A DNA stretch of 64,000 bases from Synergistaceae bacterium. GTDB lineage: Bacteria > Synergistota > Synergistia > Synergistales > Aminobacteriaceae. Position numbers and translations under genes: made by a program. Location of the stretch: assembly GCA_018436595.1 (NCBI GenBank), contig JAHDLC010000022.1, forward strand, positions 62,001 to 126,000. The letters run 5' to 3'. A model generated the notes under the pieces. That model saw only the letters and a list, made by a program, of their open reading frames with translations, had not been told where the DNA came from and made no database searches. Shown piece by piece: positions 54,179 through 63,641 of the stretch. Positions within the stretch are counted from its first letter, which is position 1, and each line of letters starts with the position of its first letter.

Positions 54179-55146
54179 AGGTGGTGTTTTGGGGAAAAGA
54201 ATTTCTCCGCCTGAAAGAATCTTTGGAAAGAGCCTTCGCGGGCCACGATATTCTCATTGCCGATCCTGAGGACGGACGGGATGCCCTGGCGGAGGCGGAA
54301 ATGCTCGTCGTCAGGCCCGTGACGGTTGACGACGAGCTGCTCTCCGGGGCACCCGCGCTGAAACTCGTCCAGCAGTGGGGGGCCGGGGCCGAGGGGATCG
54401 ACCTCGACGCCTGTACCCGCAGGGGAATCTGCGCCTGCAATGTTCCGTCCATTGGAACGGGGAATGCCGAAGGGGTCGCGGAAGTGGCGTTCCTCCACAT
54501 GCTGATTCTGGCGAAGCGATTCTTCCGGGCCCGGGAAAAGCTTCTCGAAGGGAAGGTCTACACTCCTCCGGGAATCGCCCTGTGGGGAAAGAAGGCCTGC
54601 GTCATCGGCCTCGGAAACGTGGGGCGGTCCGTTTCGGTGCGCATGAAGGCCTTCGGCATGAACGTGACCGGCGTCAACAGGACTCTCCCCGCAGACCACG
54701 CCCGATGGGGTATTGACACCTTCGTGCCGCTCACGGATGCGGAAAAGGCGGTGAAGGGCGCGAAATTCGTGGTGACGGCCCTTGCCCTCACCCCCGAGAC
54801 GGAGAATATCATCGGCGAACCCCTTTTCCGGGCCATGGACAGAGATGCCTTCTTCATCAACGTTGCAAGGGGCGGCATCGTGAAGCGCGAGGCTCTGGAG
54901 CGCGCCCTTGAGGAAGAATGGATCGCCGGGGCCGGACTCGATGTCCTCTGGGAGGAGCCCCACCGGACGGACGATCCCTTCCTCGCCCACCCGAAGGTGG
55001 TGGTGACCCCCCACATCGGCGGTGTTAACGACGCCTCCCTTGAGGGAGTCCTCAGGTTCATCGCGGGAAATGCGGCCCTTCTCGCCGGAGGAAAGACTCC
55101 CCTGTCGTGTCTCAACGAAAGCGGGACGGAGCGGGAGACGCCTTGA
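54175..55146 (+). CDS. D-isomer-specific 2-hydroxyacid dehydrogenase (SerA-like)
   Basis: This 323-residue NAD-dependent dehydrogenase has the glycine-rich motif VIGLGNVGRSVSVRM. The catalytic Arg is in INVARGGIVKREAL, the Glu in DVLWEEP and the His in VTPHIGG. Relatives include phosphoglycerate dehydrogenase and hydroxyacid dehydrogenases acting on 2-oxoacids; no ACT domain is present. Substrate unknown. Start codon overlaps folE2, so it shares its message, but a link to pterin metabolism is not obvious. Confidence 0.87.
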   Translation: MKVVFWGKEFLRLKESLERAFAGHDILIADPEDGRDALAEAEMLVVRPVTVDDELLSGAPALKLVQQWGAGAEGIDLDACTRRGICACNVPSIGTGNAEGVAEVAFLHMLILAKRFFRAREKLLEGKVYTPPGIALWGKKACVIGLGNVGRSVSVRMKAFGMNVTGVNRTLPADHARWGIDTFVPLTDAEKAVKGAKFVVTALALTPETENIIGEPLFRAMDRDAFFINVARGGIVKREALERALEEEWIAGAGLDVLWEEPHRTDDPFLAHPKVVVTPHIGGVNDASLEGVLRFIAGNAALLAGGKTPLSCLNESGTERETP

Positions 55147-56072
55147 AGGAATTCGTCTCAGCGCTGTTCCGCAGGTTTTTGTATTTTTTTCTGATCCTTG
55201 TCATCGCCGTCGGGACGGTGTACATCTACTTTCTGTGGTGGGAGCGCCGGGAATCCCTGAACCCGGAGGTTGTATCCGCCGTTCCCTTCACCCACACCGA
55301 CAGGATACCTGCCCGGGCCATTCTTCTCTGGCGGGAGGAACTGGTGAGATCCCGGTGGAGCGGCACGGTGACCTTCCCTTTCCCCGGACCGAGACGGGTC
55401 CCCAGGGGGGAGACCCTCGCGGCGGTGGACGCATCCTCGGGGAAGATGGCGGTCAGGGCTGACCGGACGGGATATTTTATCCCGGCTCTTGACGGCATGG
55501 AGGGACGATGGGCCTACTCGGCCTTCTGGAACGGCATGGCTCCGCTGCCGTCCGCACCCCCAGCGCAGTTCCTCGGCCCGGGAGCCTTCGTGGAGAAAGG
55601 GCGGCCTGTGGGCAAGCTCGTTCCCCAGCCCCAGGATCTGCGGTGCATCCTCTACGCGGACCTGACGCCGTCCCTGGAACGGGACATAAAGGCGGGCTTC
55701 GTCCGGGTGAAGACGAAGGAGACGGAATGGCCCGCGAAAGCCGAGGTTCGGGTTGCCCGTTTTTTTGAATCGAAAGTGAAACTCTACCTGACGCTCCCGT
55801 TTTTTCCCGCCTCCGTGATCACCTCCAGGGAGATGGATCTTCTCCTCGAAGCGGGGGAGAGAAGCGGAGTCTCCGTTCCCGAATCAGCGGTGCTCCTTCG
55901 GGAGGGGCGGCTGGGTGTGCTTCTGGCCGACGGCAACATGGTCCATTTCCGGGCCGTCCGGGGGGTTCCCGTTGAAGGCGGGCGTTTTTTCATTACAGAG
56001 GGGCTGAAGCCGGGGCAGATCGTAGTGCTCCATGCCCAGAGCGGAAAGGAAGGGAAAATCCGTTTATGGTAA
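55143..56072 (+). CDS. HlyD/membrane-fusion-like bitopic protein
   Basis: This 309-residue protein has one N-terminal membrane helix (residues ~8-31) and a beta-rich outer domain. The TTG at 55143 is chosen: GGGAG lies upstream and it overlaps the previous stop. In the outer domain, AVRADRTGYFIPALDGMEG resembles the lipoyl-like half of membrane fusion proteins. VPESAVLLREGRLGVLLADGNMV and EGLKPGQIVVLHA resemble the C-terminal barrel of RND/HlyD adaptors. The coiled-coil hairpin is missing, and no transporter is adjacent. Its position before yggS-sepF-divIVA suggests an envelope or division role, by inference. Confidence 0.65.
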   Translation: MKEFVSALFRRFLYFFLILVIAVGTVYIYFLWWERRESLNPEVVSAVPFTHTDRIPARAILLWREELVRSRWSGTVTFPFPGPRRVPRGETLAAVDASSGKMAVRADRTGYFIPALDGMEGRWAYSAFWNGMAPLPSAPPAQFLGPGAFVEKGRPVGKLVPQPQDLRCILYADLTPSLERDIKAGFVRVKTKETEWPAKAEVRVARFFESKVKLYLTLPFFPASVITSREMDLLLEAGERSGVSVPESAVLLREGRLGVLLADGNMVHFRAVRGVPVEGGRFFITEGLKPGQIVVLHAQSGKEGKIRLW

Positions 56073-56761
56073 CGTCTATTCGGGAGAACCTGGAGTTGGT
56101 CCGGGAAGAAATTCGGCAGGCCGCCGCCCGGAGCGGCAGGAGGGAAGAAGATATTCTCCTGGTTGCCGTGACGAAGACCCGCCCGGTGGAGGATGTCGTC
56201 GAAGCGGTTCGCTGCGGCGTGACGTCCGTCGGTGAGAACAGGGTCCAGGAACTCCTTGAGAAGCGGGCCCTCTGGCCCGATGGGGACGAGCCTGAGTGGC
56301 GGCTCATCGGCCATCTTCAGCGGAACAAGGCCAGGAAAGCCCTATCGGCCGCCTCCGCCGTGGATTCGGTGGACTCACCGGAGCTGGCGGCCGTTCTTTC
56401 GAGGATTGCCTCGGAAGAGGGCAGGACTCTGCGGGTGCTCATCGAGGTGAACACGTCCGGCGAAGCCTCCAAGCACGGGGTTGCTCCGGAGGAGGCGGAA
56501 AACCTGCTTCACGGCATTCTCGAGAACTGTCCCGCCCTCCGCCCGGAAGGTTTCATGACCATCGGGCCTCTGGCGGGAGGAGAGAAGGAAGTACGGAAGG
56601 CCTTCGCCCTTCTCCGGACCATCTGCGAAACGGCGCGGGACAACACGGGGCTGGCTCTTCCCGGGCTTTCCATGGGTATGAGCGGCGATTTCGGCTGGGC
56701 GGTGCAGGAAGGAAGCACCATGGTGCGCATCGGGTCGTCCATTTTCGGTGCGCGCCGGTGA
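56066..56761 (+). CDS. yggS: PLP-binding homeostasis protein (YggS/PLPBP family)
   Basis: This 231-residue single-domain PLP protein has the PLP lysine in ILLVAVTKTRPVEDV, the GENRVQELLEK segment, WRLIGHLQRNKARKA, and the phosphate-binding end GMSGDFGWAVQEGSTMVRIGSSIFG. It buffers pyridoxal phosphate rather than catalysing a reaction. The gene order yggS-sepF-divIVA is classical in Firmicutes-like division clusters. It overlaps the upstream gene slightly. Confidence 0.96.
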   Translation: MVTSIRENLELVREEIRQAAARSGRREEDILLVAVTKTRPVEDVVEAVRCGVTSVGENRVQELLEKRALWPDGDEPEWRLIGHLQRNKARKALSAASAVDSVDSPELAAVLSRIASEEGRTLRVLIEVNTSGEASKHGVAPEEAENLLHGILENCPALRPEGFMTIGPLAGGEKEVRKAFALLRTICETARDNTGLALPGLSMGMSGDFGWAVQEGSTMVRIGSSIFGARR

Positions 56762-56778
56762 AGGACGGGGGTGGAGGA

Positions 56779-57165
56779 ATGCTTGAACGGCTGATGGCGC
56801 TCCTGGGACTGGTGGATCCAGGCGGAGATTATGACGATGAAGAGGAGGATGATCTGCGCCCGGACCTGGAGGAACGGGAGGGACGGGTTCTCAGGCCCGC
56901 TGCGGGAGAGGCTGACCTTATTCTCCTCCGGGGTTCATCCGGGCCCGACCGGAAGGAGGAACTCGCGGAGGCGCTCAGAAAGGGTAAAATGCTCCTGGTG
57001 GACCTCCGGGGCATGGAGCGGGAACCCGGCCAGAGCCTGCTGGACTTTCTCTGCGGGGTTGCCTTCGCGAACAGGGGAACGGTGCTCAGGGTAGCGGGGG
57101 GCATTTTTCTCGCAGCGCCACGAAAAACCATGATTGAGGAATGGGAGGACGAAAACGGTGCCTGA
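56779..57165 (+). CDS. sepF: SepF-like cell-division protein
   Basis: This 128-residue protein has a short amphipathic N-terminus (MLERLMALLGL, likely membrane-binding), an acidic linker (~15-40) and a globular C-terminal domain with LREELAEALRKGKMLLVDLRGM-like features (KMLLVDLRGM; QSLLDFLCGVAF) and GTVLRVAGGIFLAAP. This matches SepF, which tethers FtsZ to the membrane. The ATG at 56779 has a GGGGGTGGAGG purine run upstream. Overlaps divIVA. Confidence 0.88.
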   Translation: MLERLMALLGLVDPGGDYDDEEEDDLRPDLEEREGRVLRPAAGEADLILLRGSSGPDRKEELAEALRKGKMLLVDLRGMEREPGQSLLDFLCGVAFANRGTVLRVAGGIFLAAPRKTMIEEWEDENGA

Positions 57166-57640
57166 TCTTTTGACCGCCCGGGACATCGAAAGCAAGTATT
57201 TTCCCAGGGCAATGCGGGGCTATGCTATCAGCGAGGTGGACGAATTTCTCGACCGGGTGGCGGAGGATATCCAGGAATATTCCCTTCGGTGCGCGGAGCT
57301 CGAGCGGCGCATCGACCGGCTGGAGGAACAGATCCGGGAGTACGAGAACCTCAAGGAGACCCTCCAGGGAACGCTCCTTATGGCCCAGAAAAGTGCCGAG
57401 GCCAAGGAAGAGGCGGCGAGCAGGCAGGCGGAAACCCTGCTCAACGAGGCGAGGCTGAAGGCTGAGCAGATCGTCCTCGAAGCTTCGGCGGCGAAGGACA
57501 GGGAACGGAGGGATCTCCAGCGACTCCGGCAGATGAAGCAGGAGTTCAAGGCGGAGTTTCGGGCCCTTCTTTCCAGGTTTGCCTCCCTCTCCGACGGGGA
57601 GGACGAATCCCTGGCCGAGGAGGAAGAGTCCGCGAGGTGA
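57158..57640 (+). CDS. divIVA: DivIVA-family protein
   Basis: This 160-residue protein begins with the DivIVA lipid-binding segment (LLTARDIESKYFPRAMRGYAISEVDEFLDRV), described here in pieces: ARDIESKYF, MRGYAISEVDEFLD. A long coiled coil follows (~45-145), dense in Glu/Arg/Ala heptads. It would mark curved membrane at poles or septa. GTG start; SepF is immediately upstream and recG follows with a GTGA overlap. Confidence 0.92.
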   Translation: MPDLLTARDIESKYFPRAMRGYAISEVDEFLDRVAEDIQEYSLRCAELERRIDRLEEQIREYENLKETLQGTLLMAQKSAEAKEEAASRQAETLLNEARLKAEQIVLEASAAKDRERRDLQRLRQMKQEFKAEFRALLSRFASLSDGEDESLAEEEESAR

Positions 57641-59715
57641 ACGCTCCCGTCCGCAGCCTCTCCGACCCGGTCAGGTTCGTAAAGGGGGTGGGTCCCGCCC
57701 GGGAAGCGCTGCTTGCCCGGCTCGGGATCAGTTCCGCCGGGGATCTCCTTTTTCTCTTTCCTGCCCGGTACGAGGACAGGAGGAACCTCGCCCCCCTTTC
57801 ATCCCTCCGGGGCGGTGAGACTGTCTCGGTGACAGCGCGGGTGGCGGCTTTCGAGCGGCGGAAAACAGCCAGAAAAGGGCTTTCCGTCATCACGGCACTC
57901 ATCTCTGACGGCAGGACCATGGCCAGGGCCGTGTGGTTCAACAGGGTGGGCCTTGAAAAAGTGCTCCTTCCGGGAGTCAGGGTTCTCTTCTATGGCCGGG
58001 TCGACGTCCGGGGCGGAGCGGTGCAGCTCACGAACCCCGACTTCGAGATCCTGGACGAGGATGGGGACGAAGAACAGTCCCTCGCCATCGTTCCTGTCTA
58101 CCCCACCACTGCCGGGCTCTCCCAGAAGGCCCTGCGGAGAATGACCCGCTCTGTCCTCGATGATTTCCTTCCCGATCTCGACGAATACCTTCCGGAGGAT
58201 CTCCGTTCGAGGCTCGGGCTGCCCGGCGTCGCCGGTTCCGTTCGGGAGCTTCACTTTCCCCGGTCCCGGGAGACGTGGAAGGCCGCCCGGAGGCGTCTCG
58301 CCTTCGACGAATTCTTCCTGCTCCAGACAGGACTGGCCGTTCGCCGCAGCCTTGCCGGAGAAACGGCGTCCCCGGCGCCCTCCCTCCCTCCCGGGAAGCT
58401 TGTGGCTGAATGCCTGGAAAACAGGCTTCCCTTCAGCCTCACGGACGGGCAGAAAAGGGCGGTGGAAGACATTTTCGCAGACATGGAACGGACGGTTCCC
58501 ATGAACCGCCTTCTCCAGGGGGATGTGGGCTCGGGCAAGACGGTGGTGGCCCTGCTGGCCCTCCTGGCTGCCATGGATGGAGGGTGCCAGGGCGCATTTC
58601 TCGCTCCCACGGAGATTCTCGCGCGCCAGCACTACCTCCGTCTCGCCCCCATGATCGAAGCCCTCGGCGGAAAATGTGCCCTTCTCACAGGTTCCCTCCC
58701 GGCCAGGGAGAAAGCCGAAATACAGGAAGGACTTGAATCAGGGGAGATTTCCGTGGCCATCGGAACCCATGCCCTGCTCTCCGAAAAAACGGCCTTCGCC
58801 AGGATGGGCATTGCCATCGTGGACGAGCAGCACCGGTTCGGCGTCCTCCAGAAGCACACCTTCCGGTCAAAGGGCGGGAGCCCCCATGTCCTGGTCATGA
58901 CGGCTACCCCCATTCCCCGCACCCTTACCCTCACGGTCTACGGCGACCTTTCCGTCTCTGTTATCAGCGAGCTGCCCCCGGGAAGAAAACCCGTTGCGAC
59001 CAGGGCAATTCCGCCGAAGAAAATTCCGGGTCTCCTCTCGTTCCTCGAGGAACGGATGGAAGCCGGGGAACGGGTCTACTGGATCTGCCCCCTCATCGAG
59101 GAAAGCGAAACCCTTGACCTGGCGGCGGCGGAGGCCCGGTTCGCCGAACTCGGCGAGCGGTTTTCCCCTTTCGGGGCCGGTCTGCTCCACGGCCGCCTTC
59201 CCAACGGCGAGAAGGAAAATGTCATGGACGGCTTCCAGCGGGGGGACATTTCTCTCCTCGTCTCCACTACCGTAGTGGAGGTAGGAGTGGATGTGCCCGA
59301 GGCCACCATCATGGTGGTTGAGGATGCCGTGCGGTTCGGCCTGTCCCAGCTCCACCAGCTTCGGGGCCGGGTTGGGCGGGGAACCGGCGAATCCTGGTGC
59401 TTTCTCATATGCGCCCCTTCTTCGCCGGAAGCGAGGGAACGGATCGAGGCGTTCTGCGCAACATCCGACGGATTTGCCATCGCCGAGGCCGATCTTCGGC
59501 TCCGGGGGCCCGGTGAAGTCTGCGGAGTACGTCAGTCCGGCGTCACCGACTTTCGCGTGGCGGACCTGATCAGGGACAGGGACATTCTCGAAACCGCGAG
59601 AAGGGAAGCCTTCAGCCTCGTGGCGAAGGACCCGGGACTCCTGTCGTGCCCGGAGCTGAAGGACCGGCTGTACACCACTCTGGGGAGGTCGCTGAACCTT
59701 GTGGAAACGGCGTGA
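57637..59715 (+). CDS. recG: ATP-dependent DNA helicase RecG
   Basis: This 692-residue helicase remodels stalled forks. It has a wedge/OB domain (~60-150), Walker A QGDVGSGKTVVAL, the DEQH box IVDEQHRFGV, TATPIPRTL, TTVVEVGVDVPEA and the helicase motif QLRGRVGRG. The C-terminal tail contains the RecG wedge-contact region (RLRGPGEVCGVRQSG). GTG start. Length is normal. It overlaps recX by 17 bases. Confidence 0.98.
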   Translation: MNAPVRSLSDPVRFVKGVGPAREALLARLGISSAGDLLFLFPARYEDRRNLAPLSSLRGGETVSVTARVAAFERRKTARKGLSVITALISDGRTMARAVWFNRVGLEKVLLPGVRVLFYGRVDVRGGAVQLTNPDFEILDEDGDEEQSLAIVPVYPTTAGLSQKALRRMTRSVLDDFLPDLDEYLPEDLRSRLGLPGVAGSVRELHFPRSRETWKAARRRLAFDEFFLLQTGLAVRRSLAGETASPAPSLPPGKLVAECLENRLPFSLTDGQKRAVEDIFADMERTVPMNRLLQGDVGSGKTVVALLALLAAMDGGCQGAFLAPTEILARQHYLRLAPMIEALGGKCALLTGSLPAREKAEIQEGLESGEISVAIGTHALLSEKTAFARMGIAIVDEQHRFGVLQKHTFRSKGGSPHVLVMTATPIPRTLTLTVYGDLSVSVISELPPGRKPVATRAIPPKKIPGLLSFLEERMEAGERVYWICPLIEESETLDLAAAEARFAELGERFSPFGAGLLHGRLPNGEKENVMDGFQRGDISLLVSTTVVEVGVDVPEATIMVVEDAVRFGLSQLHQLRGRVGRGTGESWCFLICAPSSPEARERIEAFCATSDGFAIAEADLRLRGPGEVCGVRQSGVTDFRVADLIRDRDILETARREAFSLVAKDPGLLSCPELKDRLYTTLGRSLNLVETA

Positions 59716-60172
59716 CAGGGATCTCCCGGCAGGGGAGAAAACGGCCGGCTCCGCCGACCTTGAGCGGTATCTTTTGAACCTGCTTTCCAGGGGAATTCTG
59801 CCGACGGCGAAGGTAAGGGAAAAGCTCGCCGCCCGGGGAGCGTCGCCCGAGGAAGCCGAAGACCTTGTTCTCCGCTTCAGCGATGCCGGCTATCTTGACG
59901 ACGGGGCTTATGCCGTCCTGTTCGCCGATTCCCACCATGACTGGGGACCTCTTCGCCTGAAGGATGAACTGCGGAGGAGAGGCGTTGCACCCTCCTTCAT
60001 CCGCGAGGCTCTTTCTGATGTCGACGAGGAAGCCCGGGCGGCAGTCCTTGCGGAGGAGTGGTCCGCAGGCGGGCTGGAAGGGAAGAAGATCGTCGGGCGC
60101 CTTCTCCGGAGGGGGTTTTCCTTTTCGGTCTGCCGAAAGGTAGCGGAAAGGGCTTGTGAGGGTGAAGGCTGA
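59699..60172 (+). CDS. recX: RecX-family regulatory protein
   Basis: This 157-residue helical protein is built of three-helix repeats, with [43 protein letters not shown] and [21 protein letters not shown], matching RecX, which modulates RecA filaments. The start is TTG within the end of recG. recA itself is not nearby. A hairpin with a T6 run follows. Confidence 0.85.
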   Translation: MWKRRDRDLPAGEKTAGSADLERYLLNLLSRGILPTAKVREKLAARGASPEEAEDLVLRFSDAGYLDDGAYAVLFADSHHDWGPLRLKDELRRRGVAPSFIREALSDVDEEARAAVLAEEWSAGGLEGKKIVGRLLRRGFSFSVCRKVAERACEGEG

Positions 60173-60194
60173 CCTGTAAAATAGTACGAAGCGC

Positions 60195-60226
60195 GGAAAA
60201 TAGGATAAACCTGTTTTCCCTTTTTT
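60195..60226 (+). terminator. Intrinsic terminator after recX
   Basis: GGAAAA-t-AGG (60195-60204) pairs with CCT-g-TTTTCC (60210-60219), then C and six Ts. Confidence 0.65.
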
Positions 60227-60267
60227 CCGGTACCTTGAAAATTAAATTGAGGAGTGATTACAGCACC

Positions 60268-61809
60268 ATGAATTTTCTAACAGCAATGGTCGCAATTGTC
60301 GTGGGAATTGCCGCCGGAACAGGGGCGGGATTCCTCCTTTCCAAAACTCTCGGAGCCCGCAACCTTGAAAGCGCGAAAGCCCAGGCACGCAACATCCTGA
60401 GGGAAGCCCAGGTGTCTGCCGAACACATGAAGCGGGAAAAACTGACTGAAGCCAAGGAAGAGATCTTCAGGCTCAGGCAGGAGATCGAGAAGGAAGGCAA
60501 GGAACGCCGCAACGAACTCCAGAGGGCCGAACGCCGGCTGGAACAGAAGGAGGAAAACCTCGACCGGAAGCTCGACCGGGTCAATCACCGGGAAGAGGAG
60601 CTCAAGGGACGGCAGGAGGAGCTGGAAGCCCGGCTGCTCGATGTCGAGGAAACCAAGCGGAAGCAGATGGAACGCCTCGAGGAAATCGCCGGCATGACCA
60701 GGGAAACGGCCCGGGATCTCCTTCTCCGGCAGACCGAGGAAGATGCCCAGCACATTCTCGGACTCAGACTCAAGGAGCTCGAGGAGAAGGCGAAGCGCGA
60801 GGCCGAACGAAAGGCCCGGGAAATCATCGTCACCGCTGTGCAGCGCTGCGCGGTGGAACACACATCCGAGGCCGCGGTGAGCGTGGTCCATCTTCCCTCC
60901 GATGAAATGAAGGGAAGAATCATCGGCAGGGAAGGGCGGAACATCAGGACCTTCGAGACCCTCGCCGGAGTGGACCTCATCGTGGACGACACTCCCGAGG
61001 CGGTGACCCTCAGCAGCTTTGACCCCGTCCGGAGGGAAATCGCCAGGCTTTCCCTGGAACGCCTCGTGACCGACGGCAGGATCCACCCTGCCCGCATTGA
61101 GGAACTCATCGAAAAGGCCACCAGGGACGTGGAGGAACAGATAGTGGAAGCGGGCGAAAGCGCCCTGCTCGAAACGGGAATCAAGAACATGCATTCCGAG
61201 CTTGTCCATACCCTCGGGCAGCTCAAATTCCGGTTCAGCTACGGACAGAACGCGCTCCAGCACAGCCTCGAGGTCGCCTACATTTCGGGCATGATCGCCG
61301 CGGAGCTGGGGCTTGACGAGGAAATCGCCCGCCGCGCCGGACTGCTGCACGACCTCGGCAAGGCGGTGGACCATCAGATTGAGGGGCCCCATGCCCTCAT
61401 AGGGGCGGACCTCGCCAGACGGTACAATGAATCTCCCGAAATCGTGAACGCAATCGCCTCCCACCACGAAGACCAGGAGGCGAAGAGCATCTACGACGTC
61501 ATCGTAGCCGCCGCCGACGCGGTCAGCGCGTCCCGCCCAGGGGCCCGCAGGGAAAGCCTCGATGCATACGTCAAACGCCTTGAAAAGCTCGAGGAGCTGG
61601 CCAAGGGCTTCAACGGCGTGAGCAAAGCCTATGCGATCCAGGCGGGCAGAGAGGTCCGGGTTGTGGTATCCCCGAACATCTCCGACGACGGCGTGGTTCA
61701 CAAGATTGCCTTCGACATTGCCCGGAAGATCGAGGAGGAAATGAAGTATCCCGGCCAGATCAAGGTCACCGTCACGCGGGAGACCAGGGCGACGGAATAC
61801 GCGAAATAG
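60268..61809 (+). CDS. rny: Ribonuclease Y
   Basis: This 513-residue membrane-anchored endonuclease starts mRNA decay. It has an N-terminal helix (~5-25), a long coiled coil (~30-190), a KH domain ([15 protein letters not shown]) and an HD domain with the HD pair in [18 protein letters not shown] 60268 is preferred because it starts right before the membrane helix; GAGGAG lies 13 bases upstream, which is long, so an earlier TTG cannot be excluded. It is followed 7 bases later by ymdB, as in Bacillus. Confidence 0.96.
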   Translation: MNFLTAMVAIVVGIAAGTGAGFLLSKTLGARNLESAKAQARNILREAQVSAEHMKREKLTEAKEEIFRLRQEIEKEGKERRNELQRAERRLEQKEENLDRKLDRVNHREEELKGRQEELEARLLDVEETKRKQMERLEEIAGMTRETARDLLLRQTEEDAQHILGLRLKELEEKAKREAERKAREIIVTAVQRCAVEHTSEAAVSVVHLPSDEMKGRIIGREGRNIRTFETLAGVDLIVDDTPEAVTLSSFDPVRREIARLSLERLVTDGRIHPARIEELIEKATRDVEEQIVEAGESALLETGIKNMHSELVHTLGQLKFRFSYGQNALQHSLEVAYISGMIAAELGLDEEIARRAGLLHDLGKAVDHQIEGPHALIGADLARRYNESPEIVNAIASHHEDQEAKSIYDVIVAAADAVSASRPGARRESLDAYVKRLEKLEELAKGFNGVSKAYAIQAGREVRVVVSPNISDDGVVHKIAFDIARKIEEEMKYPGQIKVTVTRETRATEYAK

Positions 61810-61816
61810 GCGAAAA

Positions 61817-62596
61817 ATGAGGATACTCTTTATCGGAGATATCATGGGAAGCCCCGGGCGCAAGGCTGTTGCCGCGGTGCTTCCCCTCCTCCGGGAGCGG
61901 TGCGGCGGTTTTGACTTCGTTATCGCCAACTGCGAGAACGCCGCCGCCGGGAAGGGAATCACCAGGAAAATCGCCGACGAACTCTTCGGCCTCGGGATCG
62001 ACGGCATGACCTCGGGGAACCACATCTGGGACAAACCCGAAGGGGTTGCCGTCCTGGAGGAGGACCACCGGATCATCCGCCCGGCGAACTACCCGGACGA
62101 ATGCCCCGGACAGGGAATGGCGGTGCTGGAGAAAAACGGCATGCGTCTCGCCATTGCCAATCTCCAGGGAAGGGTTTTCATGCCCCCCATCGACTGTCCC
62201 TTCAGGAAGGCGGACGCCCTTCTCGCCGCAGCGGGGCAGGTTCCCTTTCTTCTCGATTTCCACGCCGAAGCCACATCGGAAAAAAAGGCGCTGGCCCATT
62301 ATCTCGACGGCCGGGCCGCTGTGGTGATCGGAACCCACACCCATGTTCAGACCGCCGACGAGGACATTCTTCCCGGAGGCACGGCCTGCATTACCGACGC
62401 AGGAATGACGGGAGGGCACAGAAGTTCCATCGGAATGAAAATGGAAGGCGTGCTCCCGAAGTTTCTCACCGGCATGCCGTCACGGTTTGAAGTCTCCGGA
62501 GAGGGGCTGGCCCTGAACGGGGTGGCCGTCACCCTGGATGACGAGACGGGCCGGGCCGTGGACATTCTCAGAATCAACGAAAAACTGTCTCACTGA
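61817..62596 (+). CDS. ymdB: YmdB-family metallophosphoesterase
   Basis: This 259-residue metallophosphoesterase has metal-ligand motifs ILFIGDIMGSPGR, NCENAA, SGNHIWD and GTHTHVQTAD, plus DAGMTGGH. Bacillus YmdB hydrolyses 2',3'-cyclic nucleotides and affects mRNA decay and biofilm choice. Here it is co-transcribed with rny, which supports a joint role in RNA turnover. A strong terminator follows at once. Confidence 0.94.
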   Translation: MRILFIGDIMGSPGRKAVAAVLPLLRERCGGFDFVIANCENAAAGKGITRKIADELFGLGIDGMTSGNHIWDKPEGVAVLEEDHRIIRPANYPDECPGQGMAVLEKNGMRLAIANLQGRVFMPPIDCPFRKADALLAAAGQVPFLLDFHAEATSEKKALAHYLDGRAAVVIGTHTHVQTADEDILPGGTACITDAGMTGGHRSSIGMKMEGVLPKFLTGMPSRFEVSGEGLALNGVAVTLDDETGRAVDILRINEKLSH

Positions 62597-62598
62597 AA

Positions 62599-62637
62599 AT
62601 GAGCGGGGGAGGCCTCAAGGCTCCCCCGCTCATTTTT
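62599..62637. terminator. Bidirectional terminator between ymdB and hypE
   Basis: ATGAGCGGGGGAG (62599-62611) pairs with CTCCCCCGCTCAT (62621-62633), with TTTTT on the plus strand and AAAAT/TTTTC on the minus strand side. Confidence 0.92.
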
Positions 62638-62642
62638 GTCTT

Positions 62643-63641
62643 TCAGCAGATCCTGGGAAGAATCTCCCCCCAGGGCATATCCACCAGCCGCTCTCCTCCA
62701 ATGGAGGTCCTCATGGAAACCATTCCCTTCGGTTCCGCGGAGGAGACGCGGCCGATGACGGCCGCGTCTCCGCAGAGAGGCGACTGTCTGAGGATGCGCA
62801 GAGTTTCTTCGGTGTCTGAAGGGGCCACCGCAAGGGCGGCGCATCCCTCGCAGGCCATGTAGAGGGGATCGAAGCCGAGAACGTCGCAGAGGGACTTCAC
62901 CTGGAAGCTTACCGGTATGGAGTCCTCATCGAGGGAGAAGTGGAGTTCCGAGGCTTCCGCCCATTCGCAGAGCACCGTTCCCAGCCCGCCCCTGGTGCAG
63001 TCCCTCATGCACCGCAGCCCTTCGAGGTGAAGAAGGGGGCTCAGGGCCGGCCACAGGGGTGCGCAGTCGCTCAGCAGTCCTTCCACGGGAAGGTTGAACC
63101 GGGCGGACGCGATGGCTGCTCCGTGCCTTCCCACGGACGTGGTGACGAGAAGAGCGTCACCCTCCCGTATGGAGCTCATGGAGAGCGTCCGGGGCGTCCT
63201 GATCTGCCCGAAGGCGCAGCCCGTGATGATCATTCCCTCCACCGCTCCAGAGGGCACGACCTTGGTGTCCCCGGCGGCGAGGGTCATGCCGAGTTCGGCG
63301 CAGGTCGAGGCGGCGCTCTCCATGTAGGAGGAGACCTCTTCCGGCGAAATTCCCTCCTCGAGGACGAGACTTATGCCGAGGAAATCAGGGCTCGCTCCCC
63401 GGACGGCCAGATCGTTTGCGCAGCCGCAGACGCACAGGTGACCGATGTCGCCGCCGGGAAATCTCCGGGGCGAGACGGTAAAGCCGTCCATCGTCATGGC
63501 GTAGCCTCCCGGAAGGAGGGCCGCGTCCTCCATCTCGGGGCCGATGCCCCGCTTCCCGAAGGATTCGAGGAGGTGCGATACGAGATCGGCGCTCTGCCGC
63601 CCGCCGCTTCCGTGTCCCAGGGTGATTGCTGTGTCCTTCAT
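62643..63641 (-). CDS. hypE: Hydrogenase maturation protein HypE
   Basis: This 332-residue dehydratase makes the thiocyanate that becomes the cyanide ligand of [NiFe]-hydrogenase. It has the N-terminal ITLGHGSGGRQSADLV, the ATP-binding CANDLAVRGA and GDTKVV motifs, and the essential C-terminal cysteine in LPRIC. AAGGAG precedes the ATG. The upstream hypD overlaps it by ATGA. It belongs to the PurM/SelD superfamily, but lacks the SelD N-terminal Cys/Sec motif and the HypE tail is diagnostic. Confidence 0.96.
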   Translation of the reverse strand: MKDTAITLGHGSGGRQSADLVSHLLESFGKRGIGPEMEDAALLPGGYAMTMDGFTVSPRRFPGGDIGHLCVCGCANDLAVRGASPDFLGISLVLEEGISPEEVSSYMESAASTCAELGMTLAAGDTKVVPSGAVEGMIITGCAFGQIRTPRTLSMSSIREGDALLVTTSVGRHGAAIASARFNLPVEGLLSDCAPLWPALSPLLHLEGLRCMRDCTRGGLGTVLCEWAEASELHFSLDEDSIPVSFQVKSLCDVLGFDPLYMACEGCAALAVAPSDTEETLRILRQSPLCGDAAVIGRVSSAEPKGMVSMRTSIGGERLVDMPWGEILPRIC

